Shown one piece after another: positions 26,377-35,127 of a stretch of 64,000 bases of DNA (its first letter is position 1; the number at the start of each line of letters is the position of its first letter). The notes below the pieces were generated by a model, which was not told the DNA's origin, made no database searches, and saw only the letters and a list, made by a program, of their open reading frames with translations. Both the position numbers and the translations under genes were made by a program. The DNA comes from Clostridiales bacterium. GTDB lineage: Bacteria > Bacillota > Clostridia > Oscillospirales > Acutalibacteraceae. Where the stretch lies: assembly GCA_012840445.1 (NCBI GenBank), contig DULI01000008.1, positions 372,001-436,000 on the forward strand, read 5' to 3'.

Positions 26377-27513
26377 TTAAGATTTCCTAATCCATTCTTG
26401 AATTGTGCTTATAAAATCCTCATCTAACTCTCTTAGACGCTCACGGCTTGAAAATGAGCTGCTTAAATCTATTGATTTTATAGTATCAGCAATAGACTGT
26501 GGAGTTGAATCTTCGTAATAGTATAACAAATCATTTATTCTGGAAGCAGTTAGAACAGGAATTTTTACAGAAACAACTCTAAGGCCATTTGACAGATATG
26601 ACAAAACTTTAGACGGAAATGACGTATCATTAAACTTGGCATCAGGAATTTGGGTACTAAGCCCGATATGACAACGCTGGATAAATTTTTTGTATTCGTC
26701 ACCTCTTAAACATCCGTCATATGTTATCCTGGCTGACGTTTTGGTAGAGACCTCATTAATCAATGACAGAATACATTCTGTTTCATCTTTGCTGCCGAAA
26801 CCTAATATGTGCAGGTGATAGCGTTCATCAAGAAATTGACCAGCTAACACAGCAGTTTTGGCACCTTTATGTAAACCAAACGTTCCTGCATACACTACAT
26901 GAATTCTCCCATCATTAAGAGGAGTCTCACATATATCCTCAACTTGATATGTACCGTAATTGATTGCGAAAGGTTTATTCTCTTTATTTAATTTAATATT
27001 CAGCAGTTCAGTAGAAAACAGATATTTATCTGCTAATTTAAATAAATCAAACTCTCTTTTAGTCTTTAACCTTGAATAATGACTTACATCTGAATAAATC
27101 TCTTCAACCTCTAAAATCAAATCAAACTTCTTAAGCTTTTTAAGCCATGTGATTATTCGTACCAGGTACATAGAATGATACACTATTACAAAGTCGTCTT
27201 TTTTAATATGAAATATGAGATAAAAAAACAACCAGAGCAAAGAAAACCACATTAATATATGGCGTAAAATACGGCTTGATGTATAAATACTAGGAGGGTA
27301 AACAATTTTTTTATCATTTTTTGAGGATAATTGTTTTACAGTTGGCTTTTCAGTAATCCAAGCCGGTGATACTATTTCCACATCAGCACCAGCATTTTTT
27401 AATGCCTGTATAATATAAGTCATTTTTGTGACTGCAGCCAAAGAACATGATCTCTTAATTGGTGAATCGGGTGGGCAGTAAAAGCCTATATACTTAATTT
27501 TTTGTCCTTTCAT
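26377..27513 (-). CDS. Glycosyltransferase (GT-B fold, GT4-like)
   Basis: 378 aa. Seen: N-terminal domain starting KYIGFYCPPDSP; middle segment HVVYAGTFGLHKGAKTAV (about 211-228), which opens the nucleotide-sugar-binding domain; HIGLSTQIPDAKFNDTSFPSK (about 295-315) near the usual E-x7-E region. A hydrophobic stretch at about 88-110 (ILMWFSLLWLFFYLIF) suggests membrane association. Known: GT4-type enzymes add sugars to undecaprenyl-linked units. The motif is divergent, so donor and acceptor are unknown. The ATG overlaps the end of the previous gene (ATGA). Confidence 0.78.
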   Translation of the reverse strand: MKGQKIKYIGFYCPPDSPIKRSCSLAAVTKMTYIIQALKNAGADVEIVSPAWITEKPTVKQLSSKNDKKIVYPPSIYTSSRILRHILMWFSLLWLFFYLIFHIKKDDFVIVYHSMYLVRIITWLKKLKKFDLILEVEEIYSDVSHYSRLKTKREFDLFKLADKYLFSTELLNIKLNKENKPFAINYGTYQVEDICETPLNDGRIHVVYAGTFGLHKGAKTAVLAGQFLDERYHLHILGFGSKDETECILSLINEVSTKTSARITYDGCLRGDEYKKFIQRCHIGLSTQIPDAKFNDTSFPSKVLSYLSNGLRVVSVKIPVLTASRINDLLYYYEDSTPQSIADTIKSIDLSSSFSSRERLRELDEDFISTIQEWIRKS

Positions 27514-28739
27514 TTTGCAACTCCTTTTATCACCAATTCTTTATAAATAGTATCATATTGCAAAAACATAGCTTCTTTTGAATAACGCTTTCTAGCTTCT
27601 TCCAGCCATTTTTGTTGTTCCAGTTGGCTTAAGCTTCTCTTTTTATTTAGATTTTTTATAACAGCATTATATAAAGCCTGTACATCACCGTATTCCACAA
27701 ACTCGCATGTATTTTCTAAAGCAATTAATTCCGGTGCACCAGCTTTAAATCCCACAACCGGGGTCCCACAGCATAGGGATTCTGCAACAACCATGCTGAA
27801 GGTTTCACGTTTACTAGCCAGCAAAGTTAAATCAGCCAAAGAATAAAACTCTGACAGTTCTTCTTGATTGTTTGTGAAACGTATTGCTACTATATTTTCT
27901 GGAAGGTTTTTATAATCACCATTAAAGCCAATAACAAAAATTTTAATTTTTTGACCTAATAATTTTTTTGCAAGCTCGGTAATGTATTTTCCTCCTTTTC
28001 TTTCGTCATTATAATCTGGTGTAACAAATAAAAGGGCTTTTTCATCATTAATGTTATATTTTAATTTTAAAGCTTGCGCATTTTTTGGTTTAAAAATCTC
28101 TGTTTCCACTCCATTATATATAACATTAAATTCTTTGCCTTTCAAAATTGGTGACTGCCTTGCACGATGATCTAGCCACTCTGATACAGAAACTATCCTA
28201 ACATCAAAATTCTCAAAAGTCTTTTTCATAAGCAACCATGCTTTGGCAGTGCGGTCAATAAACAATGATCTTGTAGCCTCTCTTAAATGAGGGCATGAGC
28301 CACAACCCGATTTCCACTTTTCACATTCATAAGCATAACCACAGCTTCCGGTATATAAAAATTCGGCATGTAATGTCAGTATTGTGGGAATACCGTTTGC
28401 TTTCAAAAAATTCATCAGACGATATATATTAACGGTATATCCATTAATACAGTGCAGATGTACAATATCGGGTTTGATCTTTTTTAACAATCTGAGCAAT
28501 TTTGAAGTAGCAAAATATGCTCCACCGTATTGCAGGGCACCAAATCTTGCAAATAACGCCTGCAATTTTGCCTCAAAATCGGAGGAAATTTTGTAAACTC
28601 CCTGTTCTTTAGGTGCTTTACCTCTACCATAGCAAACATAAGATTCATATCCATTACGTTTTAACATTTGATTTAAATCATTTACTATTTTTCCTGTGCT
28701 TCCCCTGCGATACAGAACATTTATTTGTAAAACTTTCAT
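27510..28739 (-). CDS. GT4-family glycosyltransferase
   Basis: 409 aa from ATG 28739 (an extended start at 28808 would overlap the polymerase gene and lacks conserved sequence). Seen: MKVLQINVLYRRGSTGKIV, a classic start for WcaK/EpsF-like GT4 enzymes with the acceptor-side loop GSTGK; HLHCINGY (about 94); a Cys-rich segment with GSCGYAYECEKWKSGCGSCP (about 131-150) that may bind metal or form a lid; ESLCCGTPVVGFKAGAPE (about 323-340) with the E-x7-E-like nucleotide-sugar site. Known: retaining transferases that build polysaccharide repeat units. Sugar specificity unknown. Confidence 0.85.
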   Translation of the reverse strand: MKVLQINVLYRRGSTGKIVNDLNQMLKRNGYESYVCYGRGKAPKEQGVYKISSDFEAKLQALFARFGALQYGGAYFATSKLLRLLKKIKPDIVHLHCINGYTVNIYRLMNFLKANGIPTILTLHAEFLYTGSCGYAYECEKWKSGCGSCPHLREATRSLFIDRTAKAWLLMKKTFENFDVRIVSVSEWLDHRARQSPILKGKEFNVIYNGVETEIFKPKNAQALKLKYNINDEKALLFVTPDYNDERKGGKYITELAKKLLGQKIKIFVIGFNGDYKNLPENIVAIRFTNNQEELSEFYSLADLTLLASKRETFSMVVAESLCCGTPVVGFKAGAPELIALENTCEFVEYGDVQALYNAVIKNLNKKRSLSQLEQQKWLEEARKRYSKEAMFLQYDTIYKELVIKGVAK

Positions 28740-28749
28740 TTTCAAACCT

Positions 28750-29819
28750 CTATTCCCAATAAAACTTATAAGGGAAAACTTGCAATATATCTGCCCCGGT
28801 ATACGCATTATAGAAGAAATAGATTACAAAAAATAATATCATAATTAGTCGGGCAGTCTTAACCAAAAGAAATAATTTTTCTTTTGAGTATAAAATAGTA
28901 TTTGAAATCAATACAGGAATATAAACCAGAAAATAATAGTTCATCCGCATTGCCATTGTATTGATAGGTGCAAATAATTGAATAGCTAAAATTAAAAGCA
29001 TTATATTACGCAATCCCAATGTATTTGAATCAAGATCATTATCATTAACCATAAAAAATGAAAAGGCAAGAAACAGGGCAAAAAGTATGATCATTGTATA
29101 GGCATTAGTGCTTTGTATTTCCGCATATTTTTCATAATAGCTTGAGCCTAACAATCTGATAAAAAACAGGAACAATTGTTTATTATATATAAAAGCAGCT
29201 AATAACGAAGGAATAGCAAATAACAACCACTTTTTTGTTATTTTGCTATGATATATTGGATACAATAATAAAGCAATAACGGCCGATCTGTGGAAAAGTA
29301 CAGCTAACAAAGTTATCAATATAAATCGAAGAAATTTTTTTTTTTTGCAAAATAAAATGCTATAATGCTTAACGAGATTGCTAATGCCTGCCTTAACCCG
29401 GAAAAAATCATAACAAAATTGGACATATTAATAAAAAGTGCAATTGTAAGCAGAGGGTCAGTAGACTCTTTTTTATATAATAAGTATATTGGATAAATAA
29501 TAATAAAGCTTGTAATAGAAAGAAATACGCTGAAATTATCTGTAAATGATCCAATGATTTTATTGAACAGTACATAACCTATTTCAATTAACATACTATT
29601 GCCAAATAGTTCAGTCCAAGGTATTGTGCGTATTGTATCAAAATAGTTTTTATAAGTGTATATATCAACTCCGACTTCATAGCTCCTCAAAGACAATAAA
29701 ATCCACAGGAAAGAAAAGAACAGAAAAAAAGTTATAGTTTTTGTTTTATCACTTTTGGTTAGATAATAAAACAAAGAAATGATTCCCGGAATTATTACTA
29801 AAATATAATATACTACCAT
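28750..29819 (-). pseudogene. EpsG/Wzy-type polysaccharide polymerase split at a 12-A tract
   Basis: Two overlapping frames make one protein of about 360 aa. The first (29819-29316) starts MVVYYILVIIPG and includes YEVGVDIYTYKNYF and FSGLRQALAISL, the conserved EpsG core. It then reaches GCA plus A12 (sense strand; T12 at 29335-29346) and stops. The second (28750 to about 29335) continues LRFILITLLAVLFHRSA, the expected next EpsG segment, with more membrane helices. Thirteen or ten A would restore a single frame. Known: EpsG/Wzy proteins polymerise repeat units. Possible causes are phase variation, transcriptional slippage that rescues some full-length product, true decay, or an assembly indel. 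The rest of both frames is intact. Confidence 0.8.
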
Positions 29820-29830
29820 TATGGACCTCT

Positions 29831-30781
29831 CTACTGTGTTCTTAATCTATTAAAAATAAGATGATACATTCGGCGAATAGACGGACGAATACTGCCATAT
29901 AACTGCATTGCTTTAATTGTTGCAACATGATTTGGTGAAAACTTTTTGTATGACAAACACTTTTCTATAATTGAATGATTATTATACTTGGCATTATGTA
30001 AAGCATAATAATATAGATAATTAAACTCATCTGTTGAAATATCAAGAAAAACTGGTATTAACTCTTCGGCCATGACAGCACAGTTTTCGTAATAGAGTTT
30101 TCTGCCTGTTTGGGTCAGCTGTTTTTCGTGTACCCTTGACATTACTCCTACTTTACTAGTTATATATAGACCATAACCAGCAATGAATATTTTATACCAC
30201 ATCATTACATCCTGTGTATAACGCAAACGCTCGTCAAATAAGCCGACTTCATCAAACACCATCCTGGGTATTAAAAAGGCACATCCTGAAAACGAACCCC
30301 GTTTTAAAATGGCTTTTAGCGCTTCCTGGGATGAAATAAATCTATCTTTATTAAAAAATCCATCATATTTTTTTCTATGGATAACATTCGAATTTTTGTC
30401 AATCTGAACACTATTGGACAATATTATACATTTACTGTTATTTAGTGTTTTTAATATATTTACCTGATCCTCAATTTTGGTTGGATAATACATGTCATCG
30501 TGAGACAACCAGGAAAAATAATCACCGGACATATGGCTTATTGCTAAATTCAAAGCGGAAGAAACGCCGCCGTTGGGTTTGCTAAGGTAAATTACTTTAT
30601 CTCCATAACCTTTAATGACAGCATCGGTTGCTCCATTATCATTTGACCCATCATTAACAACTATAACTTCAATATTGGGGTATGTCTGTGCAAGGGCACT
30701 GTCAATAGCCTGTGACACATAATCCGCCCCATTATATACTGGGATCACAATTGATACAAGAGGGTAATTGCTTGGTTTCAA
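29831..30781 (-). CDS. GT2-family glycosyltransferase
   Basis: 316 aa. Seen: VSIVIPVYNGADYVSQAIDS (about 9-28), VIVVNDGSNDNG (about 40), LSHDDMYYP (about 95, the D-x-D-like metal/UDP site HDD) and the acceptor-loop region with RLRYTQDVMMWYKI (about 187-200, ED-like base). Known: inverting GT-A enzymes using UDP- or dTDP-sugars. It lies 11 bases before the polymerase gene, in the same operon. The C-terminal ~80 residues are alpha-helical and not conserved. Confidence 0.88.
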   Translation of the reverse strand: MKPSNYPLVSIVIPVYNGADYVSQAIDSALAQTYPNIEVIVVNDGSNDNGATDAVIKGYGDKVIYLSKPNGGVSSALNLAISHMSGDYFSWLSHDDMYYPTKIEDQVNILKTLNNSKCIILSNSVQIDKNSNVIHRKKYDGFFNKDRFISSQEALKAILKRGSFSGCAFLIPRMVFDEVGLFDERLRYTQDVMMWYKIFIAGYGLYITSKVGVMSRVHEKQLTQTGRKLYYENCAVMAEELIPVFLDISTDEFNYLYYYALHNAKYNNHSIIEKCLSYKKFSPNHVATIKAMQLYGSIRPSIRRMYHLIFNRLRTQ

Positions 30782-30812
30782 AATTATCGACCTCTTTCAG
30801 CCTCAAAATCTG

Positions 30813-31945
30813 TTAAAGCCTGCCGGAATAGATATCCTTTAACTCAGATTTTACCACCTGTAAAGAATACATGTGAGCTTTTTCCCGTCCAGCCAGTCCC
30901 ATTTGTTGTCGCAAATCAGGATTAATTGAAAGATTAATGATCGCTTCTGCAAATTCTTCTGCTTTATAGGCAGAAACCAAAAATCCAGTAACACAATTAT
31001 CAACCAATTCATTATGCCCCCGGTTGCGGGATGCTACAACAGGCTTCCCACACGCCATCGCCTCAATAATATTCATAGGGAGCCCTTCCCTGCGGCTGGC
31101 AGATACCACCATATCGCAAAGCAAATAATAGTCTAGAATATCCGAGCGATACCCTAAAAGCTGGGCATGATTTTCCATATTTGATTGGCTAATAATTTTT
31201 GATAACATATCATAATTCGATCCATTTCCAGCTAACAACAGGCGGAAATTGGGAACTTGTGCTACGATTTGCGGCAAAGCCTTTAGGAGTGTAACCTGAT
31301 TCTTATTATTATTTAATTCGCCAACACATAAAGCTATTATATCGTCTTCATTAAAACCCTTTGTTTTTCTTAGACTGTAAGCCTCTTCGGACGAACCAGC
31401 CCTAAAACGTTCAAATTACATCCAACACTATGAATTCTACAGATTTTTGTTCTGAAACGCTTGTTTATTGCTAAACGAAAATCCTCATCACAAATTGTAA
31501 TTAAAATATCAGTATTTTTAGAAAGAAATTTTTCAACAGGATAATATAATATCCAGTTTTTTAATGGAGCACCTTTATAAAAATGGAATCCATGGGCAGT
31601 ATAGATTACTTTTGTTCCTTTCTTCCTTGCAGCCCGGGCGGCCAGGCGTGTCAAAACGCCGCCCACAGGGGTGTTGCAGTGGATTATCTCATAGTCCATA
31701 CTGTCTATTATCTTTTTCAATTTCTTGTAAGCGCGTATATTGCTACGGTCTAACGGTGAACGTGAAAAAGGTACATCAAAAACCTTGTCTGCGAAATCCA
31801 AAACCATGCCGTTTTTTTCAGAAAGATTATTCCGTGCAGCAACATGAACCTCAAACCCATTTTCGTGCAACATATCCGCCAAAGGCTTATGAAAACTAAC
31901 AATATGGCTTTGAACTGTGGCGGTCAATAAAACTTTCTTTGGCAT
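30813..31945 (-). pseudogene. GT4-family glycosyltransferase interrupted by a frameshift
   Basis: The N-terminal half starts at ATG 31945 (GAGGTG upstream), with TATVQSHIVSFHKPLADML and YTAHGFHFYKGAP, as in WbpL-partner/CapM-type GT4 enzymes. It runs out of frame near 31399-31411 and stops at 31370. The C-terminal half is open in another frame from about 31405 to 30813, with VGELNNNKNQVTLLKAL, SRREGLPMNIIEAMACGKPV and the E-x7-E-type site. One extra base after GNLN (AAC-CGT) would join them as NRFRAGSSEE, the usual family sequence at that point. So one base appears lost, by mutation or sequencing error. Without it the enzyme should be inactive. Confidence 0.8.
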
Positions 31946-31966
31946 ATCGGCAAGCACCTCATGTTC

Positions 31967-32941
31967 TTATAAGCACCTTGGATTTTTGACAATCATTATT
32001 TCATTGAATTTCATCATGTAAACACACTCATCATACCGCCCAATTACTTCCTCATTTATTTTATTCTCAAGATTCCTGATAATCATCCCAGGCACATTTA
32101 CTCCGCACTCATAAGCGTGGGGATATCCTCCCCCAAAGCGGGGATTTACCTCGGATATGTAGTACTCCCCGTTGATATTAAAAATATCTATATCGACAAT
32201 TCCTTTTAAACCTGCTTTTTTGACAAACCTTTTAATTAATTCAAAAAGTTTTTCATCTTTTATTGATACAGATTTATCAGTCTCGCCTGCCCTCATTTTA
32301 ATTTTCTTTTTTGTAAAAATCGCCACAGGCTCATTAGAAATCAAATCAATATAAACATCCGCCCCGTACTCAGTGCCATCCAGAAATTCCTGTATCATCA
32401 AATCATCATAACGGTTAAATAATATTTCAACTTCTTTTTCGTTATTGACTTTACTGATATTGAGGCTGGCACTGCCTCTCACTGGTTTTACAAAAACAGG
32501 GTAGCTGATAATACCTGATTTTTTATCTTTATAAAACTCCTCTTTGTCTATGTAACTTCTGGCGGCCTTAAAGCCATTTCGAACCAAAAACTGGTACATC
32601 GAATACTTGTTGAAACACATTTCCACAACGTCAAAATCCGAAATTATAGGGATTGTTCCTATATTCAAAAACTTCTGCTTATATTTTGCAAGCAAACTCA
32701 ACTCAGGGTCAATTAGGGATAATACCCCTTTAATTTTAAATTCCCTGCAAATATTAAGGATTTCATCTATATAGCCATCCTCATCTATTCTAGGTACAAC
32801 AAAGAATTTATCCGCATCATAAAGAGCCGGTGCCAGTTCACTGCAATCTGTTGCAAAAACCCGTCCTATTCCAGCTAATTCCTTTTTGAAATATTGAACT
32901 ATCTTATTTCTCGTTCCACAGCTTAATATCAAAACGTTCAT
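31967..32941 (-). CDS. ATP-grasp ligase (CarB-like) in the polysaccharide locus
   Basis: 324 aa. Seen: an N-terminal pre-ATP-grasp domain (NVLILSCGTRNK), ATP-grasp segments YPVFVKPVRGSAS (about 147-159, with the ATP-binding Lys), MIQEFLDGTEYGADVYID (about 182-199) and YISEVNPRFGGGYPHA (about 259-274, Mg ligands E and N). Known: ATP-grasp enzymes join a carboxylate to an amine or thiol through an acyl phosphate. In Neisseria an ATP-grasp domain acylates the 4-amino group of a UDP-trideoxy-amino sugar with glycerate. Inference: here it attaches a carboxylic or amino acid to an amino sugar. Six bases separate it from the PLP-enzyme gene upstream. Confidence 0.87.
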   Translation of the reverse strand: MNVLILSCGTRNKIVQYFKKELAGIGRVFATDCSELAPALYDADKFFVVPRIDEDGYIDEILNICREFKIKGVLSLIDPELSLLAKYKQKFLNIGTIPIISDFDVVEMCFNKYSMYQFLVRNGFKAARSYIDKEEFYKDKKSGIISYPVFVKPVRGSASLNISKVNNEKEVEILFNRYDDLMIQEFLDGTEYGADVYIDLISNEPVAIFTKKKIKMRAGETDKSVSIKDEKLFELIKRFVKKAGLKGIVDIDIFNINGEYYISEVNPRFGGGYPHAYECGVNVPGMIIRNLENKINEEVIGRYDECVYMMKFNEIMIVKNPRCL

Positions 32942-32947
32942 GTATTG

Positions 32948-33907
32948 TTACTCCTTAGTGATTTCCTCCAAATCATCAAAAAACAATGGCACACCACCCG
33001 TATGTATAAAAAGGATGTTTTTGCCCGATATTTCATTTTTCTTAATGTACTCTTTCATTCCCCAGAATGCCTTGCCAGTATATGTTGTATCCAAAGGTAT
33101 TCCGTCTTGGATTAGAATTCTTTTTATTGTTTTTAATATTGCAGGGCTATAAGAACCATACCCGTCTAATACATAATCATCAATGAAACAGACATCGTCT
33201 ATCTTAACTTCGCCCATTCCTTTGCTGGACAGATAATCATTCACACTATTAAAAACAACCTGTTTCCCAAACGGGTTCCTTCTTGAAATGCTTATACCGA
33301 CAATCTTTCTATCATCACCATTGATTATCTGGCCGCAAACCAATCCAGCCTGTGTTGTTCCAGTACCTGACGCAAAAAATATATAATCAAAATGGAAGCC
33401 TGCATCATCTTCATAATCCTTTATTTCGTTATAAGCATCCACATAGGCTTGAGTCCCTAAATTGCCATGGCCACCGCCTTGAATGAAGTAAGGATTATTT
33501 CCTCGGGTTTTTAATATTTCTATGTGATTACTGATTGTATCCTTGACTTCGGATATAGGGCAGCGTATTACCTTTGCACCAAATATCTCCGTCATTTTAC
33601 TGTTCGATGTCTGCCTGCTGTTTTCCAGCGGGGATATGATATAGCAGGGCAACCCTTCGGACGCCGCTATATTGGATATTATCCTGCAATGATTGGAGCT
33701 GCTGCTGCCGTAAGTAATGACCGAATCGCAGCCTTTAGACCTTATGTCATTAAAAAACAATACAGCCTTTCTCGCCTTGTTTCCACCAAAAGAAATTGGT
33801 ATTAGGTCATCCCTTTTTATAAAAAAAGCGTTGCCATTTAAATATTCGCCAATCCTTTGGATTGGCGTGGGGTCAATCTTTTCAACAAACACCTTTGTGA
33901 TTACCAC
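32948..33907 (-). CDS. PLP-dependent enzyme, D-cysteine desulfhydrase / ACC deaminase family
   Basis: 319 aa. Seen: fold-type II PLP site FFIKRDDLIPISFGGNKARK (about 28-47, PLP Lys in GGNKARK), phosphate/amine loop YGSSSSNHCR (about 66-75), FASGTGTTQAGL (about 158) and IHTGGVPLFF (about 300). Known: relatives deaminate D-cysteine, 1-aminocyclopropane-1-carboxylate or related amino acids. In a polysaccharide locus it may make a small acid or amino acid used by the ATP-grasp ligase encoded directly downstream, or be a repurposed racemase/lyase. Its substrate cannot be predicted. Confidence 0.85.
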   Translation of the reverse strand: MVITKVFVEKIDPTPIQRIGEYLNGNAFFIKRDDLIPISFGGNKARKAVLFFNDIRSKGCDSVITYGSSSSNHCRIISNIAASEGLPCYIISPLENSRQTSNSKMTEIFGAKVIRCPISEVKDTISNHIEILKTRGNNPYFIQGGGHGNLGTQAYVDAYNEIKDYEDDAGFHFDYIFFASGTGTTQAGLVCGQIINGDDRKIVGISISRRNPFGKQVVFNSVNDYLSSKGMGEVKIDDVCFIDDYVLDGYGSYSPAILKTIKRILIQDGIPLDTTYTGKAFWGMKEYIKKNEISGKNILFIHTGGVPLFFDDLEEITKE

Positions 33908-33908
33908 C

Positions 33909-34421
33909 TTAATCTTGCTTCAAATAATTTTCTTGCATTAAGCTGTAAATATATCTATCTATTTTCCTGCCATTATGTATGAGATCATTTTTCAATAATC
34001 CTTCTTTTTCAAAACCGATTTTTACAAACAACTTTTGCGCCGGATAATTATTTATCTCTGTATAAAGATATATTTTATTTAAACCTAGTTCTTTAAAGGC
34101 ATAGTCGATTAGTAATTTTGAAGCTGTATAAGCTATCCCTTTGCCTTTAAACTTCTCTTCTCCAAGGCATATATAATATTCCGCTTTCTTGTTCTTTTTG
34201 TCAATATTCAGCAATCCTATCAAACCCACAGGCTCATCATTATAAGTGATCGTAAAATCTGCCCTATCCGTTCTATCCTTGATATTTCTAAACCAGGCAA
34301 AAGTTTTCTCCTCGCTTAAAGGCAAATCATAGTGCAAATACCTGTTGTTCTTTTCATCATTAATCCATTTGACTTTTAACGGTATATCTTTTTCTTCAAA
34401 CCTCCGAATTTCCACACACAT
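33909..34421 (-). CDS. GNAT N-acetyltransferase (PseH/RimJ-like)
   Basis: 170 aa. Seen: VEIRRFEEKDIPLKVKWIND at the N-terminus, EPVGLIGLLNID (about 65), acetyl-CoA loop KFKGKGIAYTASKLLIDYAF (about 90-109) and LYTEINNYPAQKLFVKIGFEKEG (about 118-140). These match the RimJ/RimL-type GNATs that include PseH, an acetyltransferase of 4-amino-4,6-dideoxy sugars. In context (membrane dehydratase, DegT aminotransferase, phosphoglycosyl transferase) the likely target is the 4-amino group of a UDP-sugar. Its stop is two bases before the PLP-enzyme start. Confidence 0.83.
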   Translation of the reverse strand: MCVEIRRFEEKDIPLKVKWINDEKNNRYLHYDLPLSEEKTFAWFRNIKDRTDRADFTITYNDEPVGLIGLLNIDKKNKKAEYYICLGEEKFKGKGIAYTASKLLIDYAFKELGLNKIYLYTEINNYPAQKLFVKIGFEKEGLLKNDLIHNGRKIDRYIYSLMQENYLKQD

Positions 34422-34444
34422 TTACGACACCTGCATTTTTAAAT

Positions 34445-35074
34445 CTATTTAGAATCTGCTCCTGAATCGTTTTTAACTTGAAGATATATGTTTTCTCTCT
34501 TGAATATTTTCTGAAAAGTTATAAATAAAATTTTAACATCAAGCCATAAGTTGGATTTATTTACATACTCAATATCAATACGGATTCTTTCATCCCAACT
34601 GACAGAATTCCTTACTGTCACTTGAGCTAATCCTGTCATCCCGGGGCGCATCAAAAACCTCGTTTTAGCCCAATCGGGATAATTATCATATCCGTTGTAC
34701 GGATAATAAGTTACAGGGGGCCTTGGGCCTACCAAGCTCATTTCCCCTTTTAATACATTAATAAGCTGCGGCAGCTCATCCAGGCTGGTAGCTTTCAAAA
34801 ATCTTCCTATTTTTGTAATCCTGTTGTCATTTTCGCTTTTAATGGTAAGGCCGTCCCCGATGTTTTCAGCATTGACTACCATTGTCCTGAACTTAATAAT
34901 GTTAAATACCTTTCCATCCTTGCCAAGCCGCTCCTGCCTAAAAAAAATTGGCCCTTTTGATGTTAATTTTATTAGAAAAGAAATAACAATAAGTATTGGT
35001 AAAATAATAATCAAGCCTATCAAACTACCCAAAATATCAATTAATCTTTTTAAAAACAGATTTATTTTTCGCAT
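34445..35074 (-). CDS. Undecaprenyl-phosphate sugar phosphotransferase (PglC-like small PGT)
   Basis: 209 aa from ATG 35074 (a TTG at 35083 is the alternative). Seen: membrane-entering helix at about 12-35 (DILGSLIGLIIILPILIVISFLI), then RQERLGKDGKVFNIIKFRTM (about 47-66), SLDELPQLINVLKGEMSLVGPRPP (about 96-119, shown here across two motifs) and RPGMTGLAQV. Known: the monotopic phosphoglycosyl transferases of this minimal size (PglC, EpsL, WcaJ core) move a phospho-sugar onto undecaprenyl phosphate, starting the repeat unit. It follows the aminotransferase gene, so the first sugar is probably a 4-amino- or diacetamido-trideoxy hexose. Confidence 0.9.
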   Translation of the reverse strand: MRKINLFLKRLIDILGSLIGLIIILPILIVISFLIKLTSKGPIFFRQERLGKDGKVFNIIKFRTMVVNAENIGDGLTIKSENDNRITKIGRFLKATSLDELPQLINVLKGEMSLVGPRPPVTYYPYNGYDNYPDWAKTRFLMRPGMTGLAQVTVRNSVSWDERIRIDIEYVNKSNLWLDVKILFITFQKIFKRENIYLQVKNDSGADSK

Positions 35075-35127
35075 ACCACTCAAAATCCTGACAAAATTAA
35101 ATTAATCTATATGAAAATACTTATGCA

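Noticed and set aside
28750-29819. Two separate small membrane-protein genes
   Set aside because: The sequences join seamlessly as one EpsG-type polymerase across the A12 tract, and the second part has no ribosome site.
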